DNA of 64,000 nucleotides from Caenorhabditis remanei (Eukaryota; Nematoda; Chromadorea; Rhabditida; Rhabditidae), in assembly GCF_010183535.1 (NCBI RefSeq), contig NC_071328.1:4898001-4962000 (forward strand), in the 5' to 3' direction. Below are positions 23,731-36,800 of this stretch, piece by piece (position 1 is the stretch's first letter; every line of letters begins with the position of its first letter). Below the pieces are notes generated by a model. The model worked only from the letters and a program-made list of their open reading frames with translations. It searched no databases and was not told the origin of the DNA. A program made the translations under genes and the position numbers.

Positions 23731-25567
23731 CCCAGCGGTGAAAAAAATTCAAAAGACTGGTAGATTTCATTCGACGATGTCAGCTCTGACAATCCTCTAA
23801 TCAAACGTCATACGGAGACATCTGGATTTGTCTGAAAATAATGTGAATTCCACTGCATACTCAGAATCGACAGGGCATCAATTTCAGATGTCTGTTCCAG
23901 ACCTTCTCGACTGATAGTTGGCTTCTTTGACAGACCAACATTCTTAGTTTTCCGCCCAAAATAGTTAACTTTGGCAGCTAGAAACGAGAGTAACACCTTT
24001 TCTATGGGATAAAATTTTTATATGACAGTGTAGTCCAATCTTAGAACTTCATTTTTGTAGTTGACAACTTGTTTGTAGGACGCCTTCCAAGACAGATATC
24101 TCTCAGTGAAAAAATAATTTAAAGGAAGACGGAAGTCTTTTTTAGATTATGATACTTCAGACAGTTCTAAGAAACTTTCGGCATTGCAGCATATTATGCT
24201 AAAAATCGCCCTAAACACTACAATTCCAGTTCTTCTGACTCAAAAGGAGCCCTCGTGGAAGAGTTTTCCAGATCGGCTCCGTTTCCTCGTTTTTTCATCA
24301 AACTTTCGTGTTTTTCAAATTACATTAAAAAAATGAAAAACTACGAACATTTCTTTGAAAAAGTGAGAAAACGAGAAATCAAACAGAAATCTTGTCCGAG
24401 AAGACTACACGGCCGGGCAGAAGAACTCTTCCAACTAGGCTTTTTTGAGCCAGTAGAACGGGAATAGTAGTGTTTAGAGCGATTTTTAGGATATGCTCCG
24501 ATGATGAAAGTTTCTTAGAATTGTTCGAAGTATCGGAATCTGAAAAAAGACTTCAGTCCTCCTTTAATACACAACAAAAGTCGAAAGCTCACAACGACCT
24601 CTGTCACTTTCCTAATTTAATTTCAATTATCTTCAATTATCCAATAATAATCAAAACATAACCCATCTAAACGGGGGGTGAGGATCTTTGTGTTTTCATT
24701 CTCTTTCTTCTTCTCCTTTCCCTTCTTCTCCACCTTCGCCTCCAGAAGGCGTGAGGAGGGATCACATTTTCTATGACTTCGTCACGCGATTGATTTGAGA
24801 CTAATCTATCCAGGAAACCGTTTGCAAAAAAGCTTTTTCTCCATCTTTTCTCACCACAGAGTATTCTAGTTTCCCTTCTTCTTCTCAAGAATTCTTTAGT
24901 TTTTAGATCAAAATGGGTGCATTTTGATATCGGTTCGATAGGAAAGTCGTCAGAAGAGAAATAGCTATTGTTTCAATTCGAATTCAGAAAGAAAACAGGA
25001 ATCTTCTCATAGAAATAGGTCATCTCTCCTTTTCTTATCACCTTTCTCCCCTTCTGTTCTCTCCTTCCATACCTAAACCACCTCCTAAAAATTGATCGTT
25101 CATCGACCAATGACGTTTCAAAGTCTAAAATTAGATGGCTAATTAATTTGTACTTTTATTTTCTCTCACTACCGTAATCTTCTACCGTAATTTCTTTCTC
25201 AGAATCAGAATACCTTGAAAGATCAACATCAATTCAATTGATGAGACTCCGCCCCCTTTCTGCCGATATAATCCAAATCGTTCCTTTTTGTTCTCATCTT
25301 TTTGATCTCTCATTTCTCTTCCCCTTTCGGTGCAAATTATTTTATTTTTGGATTCACCTTGAACTTATTGCGGCGATTGTTTCTGTTTTGTTGGTTTCCG
25401 ATTCTAATTTATCAATATAGGGAAGTAGGTCTTGTGTTTTCTAGTAAGGAATGGAAGTTTGCAGTAATATTTTATATTAAACGTGGCTTTGTTAGCTGAC
25501 TAATACCGTTTTTACTACTGTTGTACAGGTGACTTTCCAATGACAAATGAGAAAATAAGTCTACTTA

Positions 25568-26006
25568 CAGTACCGGCTAAAAATATATCAGATTTTGCCT
25601 TTTTCAATTGAAAATGCCCAACTTTGAGAGTGTTTCATGGTAAAACTAATAGCCTCACAGAATAACTTTTTATTTGATCACACAGATCAAGAATAGAACT
25701 CCATTTTTGTAGTTGACAACTTTTCTGTATGGACACTCCCTAGAGAGTTATGGTCATTTTAAGTCAACAGCTCAAAAATCGCACTAATGGATCGATTTAA
25801 GTGAAAAATTATTTTGTCGAGCTGTAACTTGCTAGGGACCGCCCGTACAAAAAAGTTGTCAACTGCAAAAATGGAGTACCATTCTTGGCCTATTCGATCC
25901 CATAAAAAGTTATTTTGTGGGACAGTGAGTTTTACCATGACACACTCTCTAAGTTGGTTATTTTCCACTGAAAAAGCAAAATATGACATATTTTTGAGCG
26001 GTACTG
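25568..26006. mobile_element. 439-bp TA-flanked foldback element, family C
   Basis: Ends CAGTACCGGCTAAAAATATA and ATATTTTTGAGCGGTACTG are inverted repeats and TA dinucleotides flank both. Pairing continues inward for most of each arm (CTTTGAGAGTGTTTCATGGTAAAAC against its complement; GTAGTTGACAACTTTT against AAAAGTTGTCAACTGC). There is no transposase. Confidence 0.82.
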
Positions 26007-26478
26007 TATGTGAGAAATAATTGAGTTAGTTGTTATTTTATTTCTTTATTTATTTCTATTTTTCAAACTTCTGACCCAGTTTTTCAAGCCCATAGAGCCT
26101 TCAAGAGGCTTCGAAATTCAATGATTTGCTTATATGTAGTAAAATCTCAGGTCTTAAACTCACTATCACCTCTAATACTTCTCTAGTCAGTTTAGACTAC
26201 CCCTAGTTAATGCTCTTTATCTTCAATGATTTGTAATTTTATCTGGAATTACTTACTTTATTGAAAAATTCTTCATCCAACTTCGGTTTTTGTAGTTGGT
26301 GACGTCTTTTTTATTCTTAACCTATTCCGTAATCTTCCACTTTTCCAGACCCTCTATCATATCAGACTGCATCCAATCCCCTCCCCTCCACTACAGTATC
26401 CCGGGCCCTCGTGCCACGTCATCAAGAGACATTAAAAAGAGAAAAAGAAGAGAGATATTACAGTATGCGATACATTAA

Positions 26479-29400
26479 ATGTTCGGACGAATTGTAGTTC
26501 CGCAAATCAAAACGTTCTTTCTTCTATTCGCTATTTTGATTTCTGGAGTAGAAGGTGAGTGAATTCACTCTGCGAGCTCACAGCGTGATAATCTAGAAGT
26601 GAAAACAAATTGAAATTTCTTTCTTTTCCAGCCGCTTCCCGTGAGGAGGACGAAGAACTTCCCCGTGGAATCTACCATTTCAGTGACACTGACAGAGATA
26701 TCGAGACTAGTTTCAAGATTCCTAATTTTGAGGCAGTGAGCTACTTTCGGTATTTCAGAAGAAATAACTATTGAATTTTCAGTTAGATCCAATTAAAGTC
26801 GCTTCTGATTTGATGTCATCTGCAATGAAGGTTGACACAAAGAGGAAGACGTTAGCTGGTATTCAGATGCCATTTTCATTGACTGGCAGACCGATGAATT
26901 TACAGGTACGGAGGAGTTTAAAACATGTAACGCATTCTCTGTAATACTCGAGCATGGCACCAAAAAGTGTGGCCCTAGCGCCTGTATGCATTGAACAGTC
27001 TAGAAATTCTAGTCAAAAATACTAAAAATATTTAGCAACCCATACAAAACGTTTTGGGCTCGGGTTCCAGGTTACGGTAGTACTGTAGGTCTTACAAAGA
27101 ACGGGTTATATATTTGGCGCTAGTCTTGATCATGGGCTTTTTGAATCTGTAGGCTCACAAGTTAAAAATTTCTCACAGGGAACCCAGTGGGATCGTAGAA
27201 TTAACTTTTGCTACAAACTTCAATGTCCACTATTTTGATCGTGAGGATTTAATTTCTGCATAATCCTTTTGGGGATCGAGTTATTTTTGTGTGAAACATG
27301 TTGTTGTCAGGTCACATTGTACCTTTTTCTCTTTTTCGCTGTAAATTACTTAAAAACGGCGTAATGGACCTACTCACTTAGAAAACTTGTATCATTTAAA
27401 ACTTTTTTGCTATTAGCTCAGCACAGTTCTTAAAACTCCGCTCCACCGAAATGCGCTTGAGAAATGCCTATTTTTCTCTGAGTCTCTCAATTCCGCATAC
27501 AATTTTCTTCGGTTTCGGTTGAGCGCGGCGTAAGAAGCGTGGCGTGCTTATATAAAAAAAATTTAAAGTTGGGTTGGTGAATAGACAAGCGTTCTTCGTG
27601 TTTCGGTTTATAATAACTCGGTTCCCAACAGGATTCAGCTGAATCTGATTGCAGAAACGGATTCCTCAGGGTCAAAATAGTAGTTTGAAAAGAAATTGAA
27701 AGTGAATCTGAAGAAAAAAAAACACGAAAAATGACTTTATTCTCAAAAAGAAGTTCAAATTTTCAATTTCTTATGAAATCTCCCATTCGAAAACTTTAGC
27801 TTTACAATAGTAGATATCATATAGAAAATACAAATAGTGAGTAGCCAGAGTGCAGAATATCATGACGAGAGACAGAAATCTGATACCAGGAAGACATATC
27901 TTCCAAATTAGATGGAGTTTTAAAGGGAACAATTCGATAGTGATGTATGTGGGAACTGTTGAAAATTGAGATATGTCGAAAAGATCAAGGAAACACACAT
28001 CAGGCGTAAAAACGCGTTGGAGAGCCGCAGCGCGCGGTTGCGTGCTCCGTGAAACAATTTTAAGCTATTATCACGGCACACTTCTTACAACCGCGCTCTA
28101 TCGAAACCGAAGAAAGTAGTGTGCGAAATTGAGAGACTCAGAGAAAATAAGACATTTTCAAGGGGATTTCGGTGGAGCGCAGTTGTAAGAACTGTGCTGA
28201 GAGAATATCTACTCGAAAAATTGGACACACCGCCGATTTTTTCAATTTCCAGATAAACGGCGAGTCCCATGACGCAGTGAGTCTTGTCGACGACCCCAAA
28301 AAACACTCCAACAAGAAACCAGAAGTGAGACGATCCGATATGACTCCAGAATCCAGGAAAGCATTTCTCCGTGCGAGACAAGTATGTCTGGAACAGTCAG
28401 CAGATTCGTGTGATCAAGCATTGGACACATTTCATCGTGTCAGATATGGAAAGTCTCTTTTAATTGGGGAAGAGGAAGAGAATGGAGAAAGTGAACAGAT
28501 GAGGAGTATCATCGAGAGGAGATTGAAGGAGGTGGAGAAGGTTGGTGCGCTCTATTGATAGTTTTAATTATAAGTTCGAAGAATGAGGGAGACGCAGACA
28601 ACGAGACTCTCTAACAGTCTGCGTCTCTCTCTTGGTGAAGTTTGAGCCGTATTTTCTACGTAATTAGCCGGGGGAAACATGTGAAAAGTGGTAGATATAC
28701 AGAATAAAACCTGCTGAATCCACATATGCAAATATTTACAAGCGTTTATAATTTAGTTTTAGAGGATTTAAGGCAACTTCTCCAAAATGCTTGTACAGTA
28801 GCGAGCATAAGTGAGCACCCCTTCATACTTTTATGTGTAACTCTGCTCAATCGTGTCCGTTTTGCAAAAACTTTTTTTTCAAAGGTAGCCAAACTATTCA
28901 TCAATAGGGATATATGTTTTTTGAAAAATTTCCATCACTGATTTTTTCGATAATCGATAATTCCTGATCTTGATTTGAAAATCCGAAAAAAAACTTTTTA
29001 TTTTTCTTTTGGAGTTATTGAGTTTTTTGTTTCAAAATGTTGGAAATAATCAAAATAAACAAAAAATTATGTAAAATCGGTTTCTTAAACTCTGACCATC
29101 GTGCCAGAGCTCCAGAAGTCAAAAGTAGTGGTCACGGGAAAATCTTTATAACTCATCAAAAAATGCTCCAAATGTGTCGAAACATGTATCAAAAGACGTG
29201 TCTTGAGTTTTTCTACAAACCATCATTAAAAAGTTTTAATTTTGGAAAAAATAATTTTTCTAATTTTTTTCACTCAAAAATGATTTTATTCTTATTTTCT
29301 CTCCATTTCCCGATATTTTCTGACTATAAAACGAGCACACTTTTCAAAAACTGGATACAAAGTGCTTTATCACACATAATAAAACACATATCTGTATTAT

Positions 29401-30440
29401 TTGATCGTTTTATAGCCAGAAAATATCGGGAAATGGAGAGAAAATAAGAATCAAATCATTTTTGAGTGAAAAAAATTAGAAAAATTATTTTTTCCAAAAT
29501 TAAAACTTTTTAATGATGGTTTGTAGAAAAACTCAAGACACGTATTTTGATACATGTTTCGACACATTTGGAGCATTTTTTGATGAGTTATAAAGATTTT
29601 CCCGTGACCACTACTTTTGACTTCTGGAGCTCTGGCACGATGGTCAGAGTGTAAGAAACCGATTTTACATGATTTTTTGTTTATTTCGATTATTTCCAAC
29701 ATTTTGAAACTAAAAACTCAATAACTCCAAGAGAAAAATAAAAAGTTTTTTTTCGGATTTTCAAATCAAGATCAGGAATTATCGATTATCGAAAAAATCA
29801 GTGATGGAAATTTTTCAAAAAACATATATCCCTATTGATGAATACTTTGGCTACCTTTCAAAAAAAAGTTTAGGCAAAACGGACACGATTGAGCAGAGTT
29901 ACACATAAAAGTATGAAGGGGTGCTCACTTATGCTCGCTACTGTATCTCAAAAACTTAGATTTTTCGACAAAATTTTTAAACTATAATATTAAAGCAAAT
30001 AAAATTGCAACTTTTTCTTAATTGCTCACTTTTTAATTAGTCTTGAACAAACAAAGTCACAGACATTTGAAAAATACGCAATAAAACCGTGAGACGCAGA
30101 GAAGCAGACATTCTAGCTTCTCTGCGTCTCCCTTCCTTTAAAAAGTTCATTAGACCGCGATTCCATTGTTCCTTTTCCCCATTTTACCATTTTCCAGACC
30201 ACGCCCTCTACCTCATACTCCTCCGACTCCACCTCCCCCGATCCCTTCACATCTTCTGATTCAGAATCCCATGAAGATCCAGAAGAAGAAGAAGAAGACG
30301 TTCGAATTGAAGATGATGAAGTGATAATTGAACGTACAACAACCCATCGTTCTCCACCTTCATCATCCAACCGTTTTTCTCATATCACATTACCAAGATA
30401 TCATGACAAAGCAAACAGTTTTCTAAGAGACATCAACTAG
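26479..30440 (+). CDS. Secreted nematode protein of unknown function, 277 residues
   Basis: I do not recognise the family. Exons 26479-26554, 26632-26735, 26783-26905, 28253-28540 and 30198-30440 join in phase. The N-terminus (MFGRIVVPQIKTFFLLFAIL, then ISGVEA) is a likely signal peptide. The middle carries IPNFEALDPIKVASDLMSS and a basic, two-cysteine segment (RARQVCLEQSADSCDQALD). The tail is Ser/Thr-rich with an acidic run (DPEEEEEDVRIEDDE) and ends NSFLRDIN. Two AATAAA signals follow within about 70 bp. Introns 3 and 4 are swollen by transposons (two MITEs and a 1.15-kb foldback), while introns 1 and 2 are under 80 bp. Spacing and phase strongly support a real gene. Confidence 0.8.
27412..27550 (+). 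mobile_element. MITE family A, copy 2
   Basis: Starts TTAGCTCAGCACAGTTCTTA and ends GCGTAAGAAGCGTGGCGTG. It lies in intron 3 of the secreted-protein gene at 26479-30440. Confidence 0.85.
28066..28206 (-). mobile_element. MITE family A, copy 3 (inverted)
   Basis: Starts TATCACGGCACACTTCTTAC and ends AGTTGTAAGAACTGTGCTGA. It is in the same intron as copy 2 but in opposite orientation, about 45 bp upstream of the acceptor at 28252. Confidence 0.85.
28586..28630. repeat. GAGACGCAGA short hairpin, copy 1
   Basis: GGGAGACGCAGAC ... GTCTGCGTCTCTCT, preceded about 40 bp earlier by GCGCTCTATTGA. Same family as the copies at 30091, 47789, 49223 and 49829. Confidence 0.75.
28796..29943. mobile_element. 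1148-bp near-perfect foldback element, TA-flanked
   Basis: Begins CAGTAGCGAGCATAAGTGAG and ends CTCACTTATGCTCGCTACTG, with TA on both sides. The two arms pair almost base for base over more than 500 bp around an axis near 29370; the loop is only about 70-90 bp. The same open frame (beginning MLEIIKINKK) is therefore readable on both strands, which is a by-product of the palindrome and not a gene. It lies in intron 4 of the secreted-protein gene. Confidence 0.9.
30091..30131. repeat. GAGACGCAGA short hairpin, copy 2
   Basis: GAGACGCAGAGAAGCAGACA, then TTCTAGCTTCTCTGCGTCTC; the arms pair over about 16 bp. Confidence 0.78.
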
Positions 30441-31559
30441 TCAAGGCGTCGAATTTTTATGAATAATAGCGATTTGTAAAAAGATAATAAAAGCTTCTAA
30501 TAAATGAGTTCAAATTGTATTTTACTTGAATTTTCAAAGAATAGGAAAGTCTGGGGCGCCGTTGGCGCGGTTCGGTTTTCAGAAAGCGTACCAAAGTAGG
30601 GGCCCTTCGGCGCGTTTTAGCGTTGGTCTAACAGCTTTTTTCCATTTTTCCACATTCTTTTGTAGAAAATTGGAAAATGACTGTCAAAAATTATTATTAT
30701 TATTATTTATTTACGCATGCTCGATACGTAAAGGAATAGAATACAATAAAAAAATACAATAAAAAGAGGAGGGGAAGTCAGAAGTCAAGTTCGGAAATGT
30801 CAGAATCCGTGTTTCTTCTAGGGCTTTTGATTTACTATTTTATTCAGCACTCTGTTTGTAAAAAATAATCTGCCTATTTTAGTTTTTGATTTCTTCCATC
30901 GGTAGGAGTGGCCACGCCTGGTTTTTGTGGGAGAGTAACTAAAGTAATTGTTGTGGTCAATTGCAATTTTACCCAGTAGAAGTTTTTGGAAAAACTTAAC
31001 GTCAAAGTGTTCCCGCCGATCTTTAAGAGTTTGAAGGTTGTATTCAATAAGGCGGTTAGCAGCACTTCGGTGAAATGAGGGAGAAATGTAGAAAAATAGG
31101 GAAAATATGTTTAAAAATAAAATTTTCACCGTTCGTGAATAAAGTAAAATATGTATTAAAATACATTTTTACATCCATGAAAAACCCCATTACACTTTTT
31201 TACACTTTAACTTTTTACTATTCAATAGATTCCGCTCTCTTTTCACTTCTCTTTTTCTCTCAAGTTCGTCATCAAAAAGACCGATTCTCTTTGAGTGCAA
31301 AAAATGGATTAATCATCTTATGTTTATTCTTTTTTTCTCTAACACCTCTTTCTATTTCCTCTTATTCTCAAGATTGTACAATTTTTCTCATTCCCTTTTT
31401 TTTTGGCGACCTTGTGAGCGGTCTGCCTATTCTTTTTAGTTAGTATTCTGATTTTTATTGAATTATTCTGACATACACTCTCTGTTCCACTTTAGCTTTA
31501 TGAAGATAAAAAGGTTTAATTAGCCAAGGTTGCGTTTAGTCGGCCTGAGAGCAACCCAG

Positions 31560-32937
31560 AATGGTGGATTCCAGTGATTTTCTGGTGCATCGTGGTCTCG
31601 ACCCCGGTCAAGTCCCGCGTGGCAGGCTCTGGCTGTGGACTTGGATGGATCTTTTCGTCAAGAGACTCGACTGGACAACCTAAAACCACCTCGTTTCGAG
31701 GGAAACAGATGGGAATTCGAGAACTTCTGGACTCTGTACCCGGCAACAGTAGACAACACCAAGAAGAGCGACCATCTCCTCAACTACCTGGAAGGAGAAC
31801 CGTAGGAATGGATCTCTCGATTCAAAGTCAACGATGAGAAGTGTTCTCTTGCGGTAGGGATGCTCAAGAAGAAATACAACGAAAAGGAGCAGATAATCTC
31901 GGACTTGACAACACAGCTCCAGAATGACACCGCAGCATCTGCATCCATCGCAGATCAAAGGAAGCTGTATGAAAGAATTTTCATCACGACAGCTCAGCTC
32001 AAAGACTACAACGAAAACATCGAAACCAGGATGTTCAAAGATCGACAAGACATTAATACATACAATAAGGGCATTTCCCAGAGACAGTTGTGGAAGAAGA
32101 CAGCGAAAAAAGACCTCGATTACTCACACGGTAAGCAATTCTTTTCTTTTGTCACAAAAAACGGTCTAACACAGCATATTGCTTCTCTCCACTTGAAGCC
32201 TGATAATATTCTCAATCTTTGTTTCACAAACACAGATATTATGAGAGATGTCAAAGTCGGGGATCTGTTCAGTGACCACAAACTTTTTCACGTCACACTT
32301 TCTGTCAAAAACAGAACCAAAAAAGTAACAGTCTTGGACCACCGCATCACAAAAGGACATCATTCTAGGCTATTTTTATAGAACCAAATCGCTGAGAACA
32401 TTGACGGATTCAGCCAAGAGTTGTCAAGGAACATAGTTCTGAAATCAGGACACAACACACTCGTGACCTTCACTGACGCTAGCAAAGAAGCTACCGCATG
32501 TGGTTAATGAAATAGGTTCTCATCTGATGTTCGCAAAATCGAAGGTCAAACCGCTAAAAGAATCTTGGACGATTGCTAAGCTCGAGACCCAGGCTTTAAA
32601 GATGGGCAACGAAAGGACATTGACCATTTGGAAAGCTCTCCGACAAGGGAACATATCTGTCAAAAAAGTCATAATTTTGACCGATAGTCCTATTGCACTC
32701 GACTGCCTCAAATCTGATCCTGGTAAAAAGAAAACATGCGTTTTTGTCACCAACAGGCTCAAATCCATCCGTGAAGCGGTCTGGGAAATGGAAGAAGACA
32801 ACCTCACAGTCAATCTGAATCCAACCGATCTGGGAACACATGGATGCACGAAATCAGAACTGTCAAGATCAATCTGGTCGGAAGGTTCAAAATATATCCA
32901 GAAACCAGAAGACGAGATTCCCTCTTTTTCCCATTAG
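31560..32937 (+). pseudogene. Decayed BEL/Pao-like LTR retrotransposon fragment with an inserted LINE endonuclease-like piece
   Basis: The stretch 31670-32110 reads as a Gag-type segment (PRFEGNRWEFENFWTLYPAT; VGMLKKKYNEKEQIISDLT) typical of BEL/Pao elements, with an in-frame TAG near 31801. It runs without a stop into a segment at 32125-32380 that resembles the end of a LINE endonuclease (NGLTQHIASLHLKPDNILNL, then SDHKLFHVTL). After a frame change, 32465-32900 resembles the Pao RNase H region (TFTDASKEATACG; LMFAKSKVKPLKE; ILTDSPIALDCL). Reverse transcriptase, integrase and clear LTRs are absent. This is a dead, rearranged remnant. Confidence 0.7.
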
Positions 32938-33455
32938 TCATTTTCCATTTGTTTGACCTTTTGGCGCCCGCGCCCTTTGTTGCTACTTATGTAATTGTAA
33001 TAGTACTTCTTTATTTCTCTCACCACTCAAATCACGCCCCTATTTTCTCACCTTCACCATATTCCCCCTTTTTCCTCTCTCTTCATCTTTCACCTCTAAC
33101 GATTCGTGCTACCCACATCCGTTCCCAAAACCTCAATTGTTAATATTACCGTTAAAAGTCTTGAATAAACTTATTGTTGAAAGAGCAGTCTTCTGGACCA
33201 CCGCATCACGAAAAGGACTTTATTTCTAGTCTATTTTATAGACAATCAACCAAAAATTCTTCTCACTATCGAACAGCGCTGTCAAGAACCAAATATCCAC
33301 GATTGTACATCCCCAAGATGATTCACAGTTCCTCTTCATCGAACTAAATACGTCCGTTCCACATTTCAATTGTTATTTCTGTTATATTATTGAACTAGAG
33401 CAGTCTTGAACTACCACATCGTACAAAAGGACATCTTCATAGTCCAATTTAATTC
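32331..33455 (+). repeat. Three dispersed copies of a ~60-bp sequence
   Basis: GTCTTGGACCACCGCATCAC at 32331, a closely similar copy (CTTCTGGACCACCGCATCAC) at 33190, and a diverged one (CTTGAACTACCACATCGTAC) at 33404, each followed by AAAAGGACAT/TT and a TTCTAGTCTATTTT-like block. The first overlaps the retroelement remnant. Confidence 0.65.
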
Positions 33456-33846
33456 AGATTCTTTTGTTCTGAATCCTGGAGAAAAAAACATGGAGTTCAA
33501 TGTCAATGTATTGAATCAAGATTCTGATTACGAATGTCACTTTCAGATATCCTATATTTTTCCGCCCAAATTCAAGCCCGAACGCTCGGACTTTCAGCCA
33601 CAGACGTTTTCATTAGAATGTGTATCGTACTGTCTTCGATGGACCATATGTATTTGCTCTAACGAGACGAAAAACCGAGTGTCTCCTGGGATGACGGAAT
33701 AGATTGTCATGGGAATGGAAGGGTGACGACGTGGCAGAGAGGAGAACACACACAACTCACTACATCCCCTCGTTCAGCTCATTGATTTTTTTGATCTTTT
33801 CTGTTTTCTACCTCTCTTTCTCTATTATATTCTTCATCATTTCAGA

Positions 33847-36800
33847 ATGAAAACTATAGAACTTTCTAGTTTTCCCTTGCGTGTCCAAACTGAAATATTC
33901 TCAAGTATGGAACTAATCGATATTCTTTTTCTATCGTTTTGCTCGAAAACATTGAAAAAATCGATAGAATCATGTATGAAATCGAGATTTGATAAGATCA
34001 TTTCAATATCATACTTCTCTTCAAAACCGAATAATGTTAAAATTGCATCTTCTAACAGTAATAACAAGGATTTTATGAAGTTGGTGCCAAGAGAAGAAGG
34101 TAGAAACCGATCGATAGTCCAAATGAATCTGTTTGGAATCGACGTGGATTGTTGGTAAGTTTTTCATGAAGCAAGTCATTTATAAACCAGATATTTTTCA
34201 GCATGGCAACCAGGAATCACCCATTCTTTATACTACGCAATCAGCAAGACGGAGAGCAAATGTTACAGACTATCCACAACTATTTCAGAGGGTTTTTCGG
34301 ATCATCTATTGAGTATCATTTAGAAAGTCGTGATTCAGACTATTTACCAAGACTGGAGAACATCCAACATAGTAATATTTCTTTCCAAAATGAAGGAGCA
34401 GCCGCAGAATTGTGGAATGGGTACTTAACTCTCTCACCCTCACAGGAATATATTCGATTGAATGCACACGGAATTTTTGAAAACGAACAAAATCTGAAAC
34501 TGGCACAGACCAAAGTGCTCGATTTATGGATCCCGGACAGTAGAGTTGGAGATATTTTGAAGAATTTCACTGGAAGACAACTGTTTATAAGTGGTGGAAT
34601 TTTCACGGATGATGATGTCATTCAGTTTTTGAACAGTTGGAAATCAAGTCAAACACATCAAAATGTGGAGTACTTGAGTATACATCGCGAGAGAGGACTT
34701 TATCAGGATTTAAAAAGGGATCTAAATCCTGAAAAAATAATGAGAAATATTGATGTAAAACAATTTGATCCGATTCAGAAGATGCCGATTTATTGTTATG
34801 ACAGAAGAAGGTAGAGTGATTTGGGTTATTACTATGAATTGGATTAGCAGAGTATAGATAGTCTAGATAGAAAACAAAAGTATTCATTTTTTCAGAAGAG
34901 ATTGGGATATTAAATGTGACTGGAAAATCGAAAAGTTCGGTAGTCCACATTTTATGGTTCGAGATGCTGATCAACACGTGGCATCACTGAGAATCACAAC
35001 TCAAGGAATCCAATTTGCAGCATGGAAAATGACAGAAGAAGAAGTTATGAAAGGAAGAATAGACAAGACTTTCCAGCGAACTCCACTCCTAAAAGCAGAC
35101 CCTCCCAGAAACTCCATCGAAATTTCAAAACTTTCATGGCTGATTCAGAGAGAGATCTTCTCAAACATGGAGTTGGTGGATCTGTTGATGATGGCTTCTT
35201 GTTCTCAGAAATTCTATCAGAATATGAAATCATTAATGAGAAGCCGTTTCGACAAGATATTCACAATCACTTATGAGTCGAAAGCGCAGTCGTACATCAA
35301 TATCTCATCATCCTGTAGTAGAGACAATCCATTTATGAGTCTCAATATGAGATATGAATTCAGAGTTCGTCCACTTATCCCAATGAATTTAGTTGGAATG
35401 GATTTACAAGTAAGGTGAGTAAGTTAGGTCAGAGCCAGTGTTTTGGTGGCATCGAATCTAGTTTCCATGTGTTTTCATTTAGGACTTATTTAGAAATGAA
35501 CCAGATATCCGTGACATGAAAAGTTTTTATTGTCACTACCGCACGTTGCCGGATAATGCATACTTGCAATATTCCGGGCCGGCCCGGATTTGAATTTTTG
35601 AATTTTTTTTCACTATAATTTTTTTTTCCAAAAATTTCCCAATTTTTTTTTCAAGTATATCTAAAAAATGCGTTTAAATTGAGTTATGAGACTCAAAAAT
35701 TCCACAAATCGCTCACTTTTTCACTTTTCGTGCACTTTTCAGTACATTTCAATAGACATTCTCCATGTCTGTGCATGAAATTCACTCATAATTGTTCATT
35801 TTACGATTTTTTCTTGAAAATTTTTGACAAAATTGTTTTCATGTGCACGACGAGGAGAATTTCTGATGAGATGTACTGAAAAATTGCACGATTAGCATCA
35901 ATTTCTGGCATTTTGAGGTCTCATAACTCGCTTTAGACGCATTTTCCGACATGAATCGACAAAAAGACTATCTTTTTCCTGTCTTTCTGAATCGATTCAT
36001 ATCAAAAATCCTAAGCTTAGGAGTAGTTGTTTTCCCCTTTAATATTTTTTCCGAAAAAATTGGAAAAAATTTGAATTTTTTTAGTACTGAAAATCCGGGC
36101 TGGGACGAAGAAATTCTGATTTCGGCCCGCCCCGGCCCGTTGCAACTCTGGGATAATGTTTATGATTGGTATGCAACTTTCCTAATGAGTTCATTTCGTG
36201 TCTTTCAGTATGCCAACCAGAAATCACCCACTAATGATACTATCCGATCTGGAACAGGAACAAACACTGCTTCCATCAATCCACAATTATTTCCTCGACT
36301 TCTTTGGTTCATCCATCAAATATCAGTTGAATGCTAACTTCCTGATGCCACCATTTTCAAAACTGAAGAATATCTCTAGTACAGATGCGAAAAGTTACCT
36401 GGGAGGTGCTGGTTTCCACGATTTTCTAAAAATCTCTCCTAATCAGGATTTTATCGGACTTTCTGAATTAGAAAGCCCTTTGCTTGGAAGAAATTTGGAA
36501 TTTGCTAGGACGAAAGTGTTACATATTGGTGAAACGAAATGCTCGGCAGATGACATTTTATCCAATTTCGAAGGTAGACAGTTGTTTATTGACGATGGAA
36601 TCATAAGCGATGGAGCTATCATTCAGTTTCTGAACAAGTGGAGATCGAGTGAAGGATATCAGAATTTGGAATATTTCAGTATTTATGTCTCTCCATATAA
36701 AAATCCTCTCAATCCAAATCAAATCATGAATAGTATTTCAATCAATCGATTGGACCCATCTGATCAACTGCCAGTTTACCAATTTGCTCAGAAGTAAGTC

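Larger units (their letters stand above)
22807..26478. other. Intergenic region rich in small transposons
   Basis: No gene supported. It holds MITE copy 23043-23282, the 8-bp-TSD MITE 23540-23730, a foldback family C fragment near 24045-24080, the full foldback 25568-26006, and pyrimidine-rich DNA at 24680-25340. Some of 23387-23520 and 23760-24000 may be gene remnants, but no domain is recognisable. Confidence 0.55.
30441..33846. other. Intergenic region with retroelement debris
   Basis: Between the secreted-protein gene and the double F-box gene. It contains decayed retroelement pieces (31560-32937), three copies of a ~60-bp sequence around 32331, 33187 and 33399, and pyrimidine-rich DNA. 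An open frame at 33406-33702 has no recognised domain and I do not call it a gene. Confidence 0.55.

Noticed and set aside
23387..23800. 137-codon open frame
   Set aside because: It runs through the MITE at 23540-23730 and is not conserved in character across it.
29037..29702. Matching open frames on both strands starting MLEIIKINKK or MLEIIEINKK
   Set aside because: They are mirror images created by the palindromic foldback element at 28796-29943, not genes.
33406..33702. 98-codon open frame
   Set aside because: It starts inside the third copy of the ~60-bp repeat, lacks a recognised domain and I found no in-phase partner exons.
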